Shown here: in pieces, positions 45,701 to 57,700 of the stretch
Layout of the letters: the number at the start of each line of letters is the position of its first letter
Position numbering within the stretch: the first letter of the stretch is position 1
NCBI RefSeq assembly: GCF_022605725.1
Contig: NC_065552.1
Span: 16,696,785-16,760,784 of the forward strand
Length of the DNA: 64,000 bases
From: Anthonomus grandis grandis
Lineage: Eukaryota; Arthropoda; Insecta; Coleoptera; Curculionidae
Reading direction: 5' to 3'
The notes under the pieces: generated by a model
Databases searched by the model: none
Told to the model about the DNA's origin: nothing
The model's input: the letters and a program-made list of their open reading frames with translations, nothing else
Position numbers and translations under genes: made by a program

Positions 45701-48700
45701 AAAATTCGCACACGAATTAAAAAGTGCATTTTTGAACAGCATTCGAAATTTCATTCGCATGCGAACATGAAATGTAGTGGCAACGTAGCAAAGTCGAGTG
45801 CTATTGGAGGCCGTGTCAACCGGGATGGATTTTTAACCTAACCTAAAATTTAACTCTAAAAACATCAGGAAATTTTGAGGTTTTTTCATGCGTTTCTTGG
45901 GTTTTTGCAAATTGACTTTTTTTTTTAATGAATTCAAATAATAAAAAATATTGCGGTTTTGTGTGGAGTGAGCAAAAGAAAGAACTAATTTCATTTATGG
46001 AAGAGCACCCGGAATTAAAGTCGGGCAAATTCACCCAAAATGTTCCAGCTAAAACTGCACAAGCCTTGTGGATAAAAGTAGCGGACAGATTACACTCTCT
46101 GGAGCACATAAAGAGCACATCAATTCTATCGTAATAGTCTTGCTTAATCTATATAATTTATTAAATTGAGCATCTGAATACATTTCAAATGGGTTAAGAA
46201 ATGAAGAGTACATCATATTCCTTTCGACGACGTTTCTTTGCACAAGATTGTTTAATCTTGCCATTTGATTATAATTTTTTTTTTCAATAAATAACAAAAA
46301 AACACTACGAAAATACTTAACCAACTCACAAATTTAAAAAAAATACAAAGCTAGTTTAAAATCAAAACAAGACAAGTGGCAGAATCGCACACGAACTTTG
46401 AAATTCGAATGGTATATACCCATTCGAGACACCGCATGCGAAAAATTTCGCATACGAAGCGGTCGAAAATACGAATATCGATTTTTCGTGCGAAGTCTTC
46501 TAATTTCGTATGCGAATCAACGTCGAATGGTTTCAAAAATACGGCCCCTGGTAGAATGGAAGTTGTTTCACTTATTGTGCTTTTGGTACTTCTTAGCAGC
46601 AAAGCACTGATGATACCTTTCGTCAGACCTAGTAAAAAGTGGTCTAGCATAATTATGTTCATTCTGAACATTATATTGAGATTGCTGGATTATGATAGCA
46701 GGTAGTAAACTCAATGTATCTTCCCAAGGTACTTGTGCCTCAACCAGTACTGGGGCATTTTGAATAATACTTGGGCCAGCAATTGGCACACTTTCTTAAA
46801 TGAGTATGTATAGTACTAGTAAATGAAATATCATTAAAATGGTCTTGACATAAATAACACCTTATTGAGGTTGGGCTTAAACCAAGTATTTTAAACCATT
46901 CGGACCTCCCAATAATGTTACTTTCAGGAAATTTAAAGAAAATTTTATTTTTGTATGAATCCTCAATAGGCCAATAGTATGTATTAGAACAAGTAGGTGC
47001 CTTGCATTTAAAAATGAATTTTCCTGGTGATAACATTATTAGGGCAGTTTTAAAATGGTAAACAACAATTTTAGGTGACCTACAACATGGTGAAAACTAT
47101 TTGATATAAAAATTGCACTTACCCCATCCTAGGGATCTGAAACCACACAATAAAACAACAGAAAAGCTTCTATGATGAAATTCCACTTTAATCACTTTAA
47201 GCTACATTTTGAACTATTTTTTGTTGAGAAAAAAAACAAAAGGACACACCCAATGGACGCCAAAATAAAAAGGAATAAGCAATGGCGACGTCTGCCGCGA
47301 CGATCGATGATGCGAAGGTGGGTGGTGGCAAGGAACAAGAGAAAATCGATAATCTAATGACAATTATGACAGAAGTTGGCCCTCCATGCGGTCTAACCGA
47401 ACTAAATTTGTTAGGTTAAGTTTTAGAACTTGATGATCAGGTTAGCTACCTTTCAAACACTCTTTTAATATTAATTTCTCTATGGCCCACTCGCAGCGCT
47501 CTTTAAAATCAGTCGCGTCCCTTTTATAAAAATAATATATTCTACCGTTTACCAGAAATATATTTTGTAACTGGGGAGTTTTCACGATGTTCTATTCTGA
47601 TATGTATTTATATTTATAATAAGAACGTAATAGTATTAATATAATTAATATTAATACTTATAACAATCAAATTTATTATACCGAAAATACTCTGGTTTAA
47701 CATAAAAACACAAAATTATACTTAATAATTAAAACACCAGTAGCATTTTAAAGCAACGCATATTTTTATTCACATAAAGATAATAACATATTTTTTTGAA
47801 ACATCTTTAATATCATTTGCATTAGATTTATATTTCTCAGACTACCATTTTATTTGTTTGTAGAGCATTATTTTTATTAAAATTTTAATTAATTTAAGTT
47901 TTTAATATGTTCTAGACATAAGTTTACAATGTTAATACTAATCTCGTTTAACAACAATATAAGAGATTTAAATATATTAATATATAATTTCAAGGTATTA
48001 AAATGCCATTTAATTTTTCCATTAATATACGCGTTAATTTAAAAAAAAATTTTTTTCAACGTTAAGGTTAGATTCCTGTATCAAAAATTCCTCACAATTG
48101 CTTTCACATTTTATTTTTTCTATAATTTTATGTGCAAAATATCTAGCTACATATATATTAGAGCAAGTTTCTAAGGTCATCTCTTCAGTACATGTACTTT
48201 CTAAGCTGTAAGTAGGGTAGGTTTAGGTATCTAACATGACTAAAATTGTATCAGACTCTGCATCTGATGGCTGCCCAATTCATCCAAGACTAATAGTTCT
48301 TGTGAGTCCACCTCACAGTTACCAGTATCTAATGCTTTTTGCAATCTTATATTAATATTAGACTCCAAAGAGACTCCAAGTTGTTGTACACTTTGTGTTG
48401 GATTATATCCACACCCACTCCTAGCAACCGAAAAAAAAATTTCCAGGGTATCTTGACTAAGATGAGCACTTAGATATTTACAATTCTTTCCACAAGATGC
48501 TTCTATAGACCCAGTATCGATGTCACTATCGATCATTCCTTTTTTTCCATCCTCTTCAAACACTTCGATCGTCTTAAAATAGTCTAGTCCATGTTTTAAA
48601 TTATTTTATGAAGTAGGTTTTTTTTTATTCAATAGAGGGTGCCTATTTGGATTTGCATCAAATAAAATTTTACTATTTAACGCATCGAAAATGCTATTAA

Positions 48701-51700
48701 CATTTTCTAAAAAATCTGCGGTAGGTCGCGCAGTAATACTATCAAAAGCATTTAATTGGGTTGCTGACCTTACAGCTGCAGCAACGGAGCATATTTTACT
48801 CTCATTTTTTAAAAACAGTTTGGCTTTAAATGTGCATCTGTAAATTTTGTCAACATCCTAGTAGTTTTACTTTTTTTATCCAATTCATAAGTTTTAAGGA
48901 TATCAGTTCAACTTACTATAATTTCCCGGTTAACAAAATTTTTAATTTTGGGTTCAATAAATTATTTCGTAATTGTTTTATTAGATAAGGCACATCAAAT
49001 ATAGTAAATATTTTTTGTTCATTAATTCTTATTACTTTTGAAGCTCCAAGATCTTTTAAAGCACTTCTGTTGTTAGGTCTCTGATCGCACACAAGGGCTA
49101 CTGACAATAGCTTCAAGTTATGTAACCCTTGAATTACATGTTTGATTAATTGAGATAATAAATCTTCTTTTACAGGTCCCTTGAACGTATCTTCCTTTGT
49201 TCTTTTTTTTTTGTGAATTTCCCAATTATGAAAAATTCCTCTCACATAAAAAACTAAAGCAATATTTGCAACATTGTTTTTGCGTCCAAGAAAACCTAAA
49301 TCTTCATATCCTTCGATATGATCGTAATATTGATTATAATCTAACTTAGGTTTTAAAACAATTTCGTCGAAGAGCAGCGCGCATACCCGTTCTTTTTTGC
49401 TCATTGTTTTAACTTTTATAGCTAATTTTTTGGTTAAATTATATTCTAACCCAGCTTTAAGGTTTATTACTTTAAGACAAGATTGTATTGTTCTTACTGA
49501 TGGAAGGGAAACAAAAAGATTCTTTCTTAAAAATTTGTAGCATCCAGGCTATTTATAATACAGGGTTCATAAAAGTAGTCCATTTTTCTCAAAGACACCT
49601 CATAATAATAAAAATTCAGAGATTGGAGGGACAAAAAATTTAATTTGAGACCATTGACTTTATGTCCCTCCATTTATTATAGTACAGGGAAAGAGCCAAA
49701 TGCTTTTCATTTGTTTTCCAAAAGTTTTTTTTTTCGCGATGGTAACTGCATGCCAATAAATGTTTTCACGCTTTGACTTTTATCTTTAACTAGGTTGCTC
49801 AAGTACTCTTGCGTAGAAGCTTTTCTTCTTAAGTGAATATTTGACATTTTCTGCCCTCGCAGCTTTTTCTTAAATTATCCAGCCTAGCTTTCAAATTGAT
49901 ACTTCTTCTTCTCCTCCTTACGTGCGATTTGGTTGAAGATGGGGTTACTGTATCGCCAAACATAAGCGCCTTAAATTCTGGCTTTTGATAAACAGTTTCT
50001 TTAAAGTTATTAAAACGAGGCAAGTGTGGACAAAATCTAAAAATCTGAACGTCTTCAATACCTGAATCCGAACTTTCGGGTACCTCATTTTTACTTCTTT
50101 TTCTTGAAAGTCCTTAGCTGTTCAGCTGAAACCAAAATTGTTTTAATAATACAGTTAAATAACCATAGATAAACAGCATTTGTGTTCAAAATTCTAAATT
50201 TCCTCACTAATATACTAAATACATATTCTGAAACATTTCTTGCTTGGCTCGTAATTGATTATCTTTGTATTCATCTCCTTGAGCTCACTTTCGTGAATAC
50301 GGTTAATCATGTATGTATATAAGGAAATCGTTTTATCACCGATTATAACATGTGGCAAAATTACATTATTTACAGCCAGTGTTTTATCAGGCAGTGCCAT
50401 GTCCAACAATGCTTAAAAATATTACCATTCGAACTTTTTTTGCATGCCCCAACATCAATTGCTATAAATTTATAATTTAGATCAACTAAAAGCAACACTA
50501 AATGTTTTTTACATGTATCTTAATTTGATAAAATGAACGTCGATGGTATAATACCTGAGTTACAGAATTGTATTAAAGTTTGAAACGTAATTAATGCAAT
50601 TGTATATGTTGCAAAAATGTATGTTAGCTTAAAATATATTTTGGCTTATAGTTTCAATGGGTAGGTCGGTGACAGCTTTAAGAAATATGTCAATATTTAT
50701 TATATTTCTGTTTTAGCTGGTGGTCGTATCAGTAAGAAAAGTTACTTCTTTAGCAGAATGAAAAGTAGAGAATTATCTTGAAACTCAGATAAACACTGCC
50801 ATATAAGTAGCAACCTCTAAGGATCCATTCTTTCCAACGCCTTCATGCCATATGTACTTCGAAGCCAGAGAGGTATTTAAATTGTAAATTTGTTTCTTCT
50901 TTTCTTTTTAAATGTTGCTCATACTCTTCTTAATCCTCATTTTTAAAAATATTTTTATAGAAAGAGCTTTTTTCCAGAGTAAGTCCACGTTCGATACAAA
51001 AGTATTTGTAATCATTATAAGATCGACTTCACATAAACTAGTAAGTAAGTAGCTTCTTTTTTGGATGATTTTCGACAATGATGAGAAGAAACCAATGCAC
51101 TAATGTTTTGTATTGCATGACAATATCTCTAACTTCTTCGGATTTTTTATGGGAGGAGCTCTTTTCTCTCTTTTGTTAGATCGTTCCATTTAGTTGAAGT
51201 TTTTGTAAATACTGCCTTTATCTTTCTCGAGAAAGAATTTTTGGCATACTTAATAAGTCTGTTTGTTAGGCAGTCGAGTAAATAAAGTAATAGCACTTTT
51301 CGATTTCTCTCTATAATAAGTAAGACATATATCAGAGGATAGAAAATACCATAGACTCATTAAATAACAAAAAATTTTCAATGTCGATGTTTCGTAACTT
51401 ATCAAAAGCTATTATAAGTTATGATATAAAGCTGACTTTAATATTAGATCTAGAATTTATTGTAAATATTGATATATTACTTTTATTATAACAAAACATA
51501 ATTCCAAAATTTGCATTATCTATTTCGAACAAAATTGAAATTTCAAATTGCATATCTGTACATTACATACCTGTATATTTCTATCGATCATCCAAACCAC
51601 ATCAAAATCATCGTCGTCTTCCCCAAAAGGATTGATTAAAGTCTCAGCTACTTTAAGCCAGCCCATATAAAAAAAAAACTCAAGAACCGGCATAAAAGGA

Positions 51701-54700
51701 AAACTGAATATTAGCCGGTCAACGTTGGTGTCTTCTGCTTCTATAAATTGGTTGCCAATTACCGTTACCAAAAAATAACTATAAACAGCTATTGTTACTA
51801 CCTAAAAATATTTTAAATAATCAAACAATAAAGTTGGGTATACCGGGTGACACAGAAAAAAGGGAACACTAAATAGCTTTGTTACTTTTCAAGATAAGCA
51901 AATGGAATTTAGTATATCGATAGATTATATAAAGTCCAGTTCAGAGATCTATTAGAATCTTTTATGTGTCGCAGATGCCGCACTAACTAGTCCGTGCGCC
52001 TATGTCGTATTAATTGTCGCATGATATACATGTTTAAATTGCAAAATTTTATATTGTTTATCTATGAAATCATTTTAAATATACGTGAAACCCCATGTTT
52101 TATACTATTTTTTATTTTTCTTTCGAAAATGTCAATTTTTAGAAAGAAAATTATATCACAAGAAAGTAATATCAAAAAATTGACCGCGGACTAAAATCCG
52201 AGCATCTTACAAAATATTTTAAACACTTCCAGCACTCGCAGACTTGTCACCTCTTTTTAGCCAGTCTATTAAAGAAAGATAAAACACCTGCGTTCTGGCG
52301 ATTCCTACTTTAGGCTGTGCAAGTGATTGTCTATCTCTCTCTATCCCACTGATTTTGAGAATTACGGGGCCGTACCCAAATAATTTTTTGTGCTGTTTTT
52401 GTATTACTTTCGACGTGTTTTTCAAGAGATCTTTAAGGATGGGTCTATCACCTTGGATAGTTGGGAGGGAAGTCATGTGAGGTTATTATTATTTGATGGG
52501 TTTTGCCGGTTTTGCTTTTTACATGTTTATGAAAGTGGTGAATTTAGAATGTCTGTATGTGTCTAAATTTTTTGCAGTTTTTACTGTGAGAAAGTGTGTT
52601 TTTTTAATTTATGTTTGTGGATTTGTTTTGGTATTATACCTAAAGACCTTAAAATGTTTCGACACTGGGAAAATATGGCAAATGAAGAGGAAAGTGTTTG
52701 TGCGGGCTTAGGGAGACCGTGGGTGCACCAGAAAAACAATAACATTTGTGATGAAAACAATAAGAGTGATCTGGACAGTGAATTAGACTTACATAGTTCT
52801 GATAGTTCATTTTCTAGTGTTGAGGAAGCAAAAAGAAGCAAGGGAAGTAGAAGCTACATCCTCACTGTAGTTTTAGGATCCAGTATACTTAAAATGTAGT
52901 GTTTTGTATAAGATTTTTAGTTTTTAGTATAAGCATTTATTTTTGTTAATTTTTATCTAATCTCTCCTAATATGCGCAATAACTAAATACGAGGCAAACA
53001 AATTAATAAATATTACATTCAGGATGTAAAGTGTGTTTTTTTATAAGTTAAACTTGTGTCTTTTATACGCATAAGATAGAGACAGCTAGATGATTTTTAA
53101 TGTAAAAGTTTATTTTAAAAAATATACTTCCACTTTTCTGACTACACATTTACTTTTTATCAAAAGAAGTTGGTACTAAATATAGAGATGGGGATTTTCA
53201 TGAGTATATTATTATAATAATATATCATAATATGTATTATTAAAAAAAAAAACAATAATAAAGGATATTGAATATAGCAGCCAAAATCCCCATTAATAAT
53301 CACCACCAAGTAAAAATAAATCTCAATACCCAAAAAAAGGAAATATATAAAATTTGAAGACAAACCAAACCATTTTACCCTTTTGTGTCAAAAAGTAAAT
53401 ATTTAATGCCCTAACCCACAGAATAAACAGGCCTAAGTAATTCGTATCACCTATCCTCTTATCACGCGCTAAAAACTAAACCTATTAAATTAAAATTTTT
53501 GGTTAAAATTATTTAACGTACTTAAATCTTATATTTAAATTAAATATTATCTTGCTGTCAACTATCCTAAATTTCTAACTTAATAAAACTAGACCCAAAA
53601 ATCCCGAATAATAAAGTTTTAAATATAAATAAATTTTAAAGCCGAACCTGTGCAACTTTTCACGCTTAAGTGGCTGTGACTGAGGTCAGAGGTCTAACAA
53701 AATAGTACGTGGGTGCATGTAGTCAAATTTTACGAATCAAGTGTATTAATTCTTAAAAAAATGCTTAAAACATGTATTTATTTAAAGGAATAATTAAATA
53801 TCGCTTAGAATATTACTTTATGACTCTTTCCACATAAAATTTTGCGATATAAACATGCATGCCATGTGACAATACAAGCAACACCGGCACACGGACTATT
53901 CGCGGCACATCAAAGATTCTAATAGATCTCTGAACTGGACTTTACAAGAGCATCTTTTGACATATTCTATTGTTTTCCATCACTTCCGGTTTAACAGGAA
54001 ATGACACTAACTTTTCTATTTTAAATGGGACACTTGGTATATTAGTACGTATTTCAATAAAAAATAATATGCTGAAAACAATGATACTGTATTTCATACT
54101 TTTTGTTTTATACTCATAGTATAAAACAAAATAGTATAGAAAAGTTTTTTTTTAATTCTAAAATAGGGTGCCATAAATGCGTTCAAAGTTTTAATTTTTA
54201 ATTAAGTAATTACGAAAAAATAGTTTTCATTGCATTTTATGACTTAAATCTTTTACACGCCTATTTAAACTATCCAAACTATTAATTTTGGCATTTACTT
54301 TATTTTTTTTTTTTATAGCACATTATTGGGCACAACAACCACTTTTAAAATGCGGTTTTCTTTCCTCATATGATTATCTTTTAAATTGGTTGATAAATAA
54401 GCTCATAAGGAGAAAAAAACTAAGTCACATAAATAAACGCATTTAATGAATAAAAATTGCATAGAAGGCTTTGATTCCTTGAATGGCTGCGTTTTGACGC
54501 ATTCTTCATTTATTTTTCAATTGACATAATACATGATATCTTGTTAAGCTCAATTATTATTTGTTATTTAAATAAATTTGCTAATATTTAAAATGTTTAC
54601 CAATGAAGAAAAAGTTGACATGCCGTACGCTATATTCCCGCACATTCGTACTTTCATTCGACAAGAAGGTGGTCGTTTCGAACAATACATGTAAACAGTT

Positions 54701-57700
54701 TTGTATTAAAATAATTTATAAGCCTAATATTTTTTCTGTTTCTTTACCGTTTGTATGTACCTATGTTATGTTAGGTAAATGTTAAATAAAATATGTAGTA
54801 TTATGATATTGAAAAAATATTATATTGAAAAATGTATTATTTTATTCTTAAATAGCAATATGACGTTTGACAAAGTATGATGTGTTATGTCACTTGAAAA
54901 AAAATACGCAGGAGTGTCATTACAATGCTTCCTGTTTGTTTGTTTTGTGAATTAGTGTTTTTCTTCTTATGGGCTTATTTATCAACCGATTTAAAAAATA
55001 ATCTTATCAAATTATTGGGAGAAAGGATCCACATTTTAAAAGTGGCTGTTCCCAATAATGTGGTATTTATAAAAATAATTTAAATGCCAAAATTAATGAT
55101 TTGAACATTTTAAATAGACGTGTAAAAGATTTTAGTCATAAAACGTAATGAAAACTATTTTTCCGAGATAACAACTTGATTAACAATTAAAACTTTCAAC
55201 GCATTTTCTATCGAAATACGTAATAATTTACCAAGTGTCCCATTTAAAGTAAGAAAGTTAGTGTAATTTCCTGTTAAACCGTAAGTGACGAAAAACAATA
55301 GAATATGTCAAAAGATGCTCTTACAACGATTCTATGGATATACCAACTTTCATTTGTTTATTTTGAAAAGTAACAAAGTTATTAAGTGTTCCCTCTTTTC
55401 TGTGTCACCCGGTATATACAAAAATTAGCGAGACATTACTGTGCAAACATTCGCAGCCAATTAGAATTCAAAATTATCCTTTGACCAAATGGATTTTAAC
55501 GCTTAAGAATATGTTCGTATGACAAATTTCGTTAACAAATTTGATGATTCTGTTTGATGGTAAATGAACCTATCTTAGATGTCGGATTTCTAAAAATGAT
55601 TGAACAATTATTATAAATTTAATTATTAATATCAACTATACAGTTTTTTTGAATGCTTATTATTACATTATGTTAATGTCTTAATGTAGCGAATATTGAA
55701 TTACATTAAATATTTACTATATTAACTAATTAGTTTAGTTCTTACACTGGTTGGTATACATACTAGTACTGACGGATTGCTCAGATAGCATGTTACATAA
55801 CGTAATATCTTACGTTATACCTTTGTTATTTAAATTTACTGGTTTGCAGTATTTTTAACTCGTTATTAACATACGGAAAATTTACTAATCCTATTACAAT
55901 GCATACATACGCTATACCTCTCGGAAACTATTTAAGTTTGAAAATAATAGTAATATAATCGTAAATTGTCGTCTCAATTCATTACTTAAAAATAAATAAT
56001 AAGTTTAACAAAGATACAGTATTTGCTGTTGCAATTTTTTGTACACAGTGATTACTCTTTTCTGTGATATTAATCTTATCTATCTAGCAGGAAAATTAAA
56101 GGCGGTAACTAGAAAATTCTCTTAATCTAAAAAAAGTTGTATTCTAAACAATGCATAAAGTATTGAAGACAATATTTTTTAATGTTTCTATTACACGATT
56201 TAGGAGGGTTTTAGTTATCCTGAAATTAATGTACATGCGACACAGGAATTAAATACCTCATAATTGAACAAAAATTTGAATTATAATAAATTTGCATTTA
56301 AGCTTTATAATTAAGAAAATCTCTATCTAACAATAGCTTTTATTTTAGTATAATTTTGCTTCTAAAAAACTCAATGTGATGTTTCTATTTAAAATATTCA
56401 TCTAACATAATACCCAAATACTTATTTGTTTTCACTTTTTCCAGTTTACAGGTGTTCATCGAAATATTTAAATCGCCTAAAATTTTATTTCTTGCTTTAA
56501 AATTATATACTTTGTCTTATCCTCATTTATGTTTAATGTATTTTGTAGAAGCCATGTATATATAGTACCTGTTTAAATCATTATTAATAATATCACAAAG
56601 TTCATGAGGGCTTTTTTCCATTATAAACTAATATCTTATCATTAACAAAAGCAAAATACCGCTCCTCCAAACCCGCCAATTTTCGACTCCAAACAAATAA
56701 TGAGTATAACAAGCTTCCCATCATGCATCCCCACTATTGTTACTTAGAAATGATATATCATCCAATTCAATATATTGCTTTCTGACTAGTTCCCTGTAAC
56801 CCCATATTTTTTAATTTATACAGTAGTAAATCTTAACGACATCAAAGGCTTTAAACAGACCAATGAAAACAGTAACAGTTATATTTCCCAGATCAAGGTT
56901 GCAAATAAATTAATTAAAAATCTCTATAGAGAAGAACCGAATTTAATATCTTGCTGCAAAAATGAGATATAATTTTCACTAATTTTAATGGTATTTTCTG
57001 AATTTTTGAGAAAACACTGACTTTAATCTGTAATTATTCATATGCGTGTTATTATCTGATTTATCAATAAGGCATATATACCTTGACTAATTTTAGTTCT
57101 TCTGAAAGTATACCACTTAATAAAACGTGATACCACAAAATATAGTTTTGTAGGTTTTAAGGGTAAATAATAGTTAAATTATCATGATTTGGAGCGGATG
57201 AAACTGACGCTGAGACAAGCTATTTTTTACCTTTATTTCATTTGTACGTGTTAGAAAAAATGTGGGGAAGATATTTCTTGCACTTTCGTTAAATTTTCCG
57301 TATTGGATTTCCCTTAGTGCAATTCTCTTTTATTAGTACTAACAGTGGAAAAGTACCGATTAAGATCCTGTGGTATATTTTGTTTACTAAGTGAATTTAT
57401 CTTCTACAATAAGTTCTGATATGTTATTCTCATTAGGAGTATTAATATTTTTATTAATTTTTCTTTTATTGTTTCTCCAATTTTTTGAAATCTCTCTAAT
57501 ACTGCATTTTCAGGATGATATTTAAAATATTTGTATAATAAATCCAAAATATTATCCAAATATTGTTTACGTGACATTTCATTCATGTAACGTATGTTGA
57601 TTTGTTTTTTACTTGATAAATTGCATCAATCAGTTCTTGAAAAGTGTCTATATTATTATTAAGTATTATATGTCCAAATATGTGTTTTTATACATGTACA

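Larger units (their letters stand above)
44591..47406. repeat. 20-bp direct repeats flanking a 2.8-kb block
   Basis: TGCGGTCTAACCGAACTAAA occurs exactly at 44,591-44,610 and 47,387-47,406. The block between holds the Harbinger-type element and the THAP gene. It could be a long target duplication or a shared repeat end. Confidence 0.7.
51931..53943. mobile_element. Unclassified 2.0-kb TIR element nested in foldback arm
   Basis: The inverted ends AAAGTCCAGTTCAGAGATCT and its complement at 53,943 are near perfect for about 30 bp and continue with gaps for about 60 bp (ATTAGAATCTTT, then GTGYCGC, then AGTCCGTG). It interrupts the left arm of the foldback element, whose right arm shows the uninterrupted state near 55,335. 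It contains open frames at 52,476-52,219 (minus, 85 aa) and 52,594-52,899 (plus, 101 aa, acidic Ser-rich end). Neither matches a transposase I know. Confidence 0.7.
51841..55414. mobile_element. Long-arm foldback element, TA-flanked, hosting a nested element
   Basis: The ends are TACCGGGTGACACAGAAAAA at the left and the complement ending CACCCGGTA at 55,414, with TA outside both. Inverted similarity extends about 550-600 bp: 51,841-51,930 plus 53,944-54,560 against 54,850-55,414. Without the nested element it would be about 1.56 kb, mostly two arms and a 0.3-kb loop, with no transposase. Truncated relatives are at 6,409-7,060 and 15,948-16,019. The left end is 40 nt upstream of a bestrophin exon. 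Confidence 0.8.

Noticed and set aside
53160..53363. Minus-strand hydrophobic open frame of 67 codons
   Set aside because: Low-complexity AT-rich translation (poly Phe/Ile/Tyr) with no motif.
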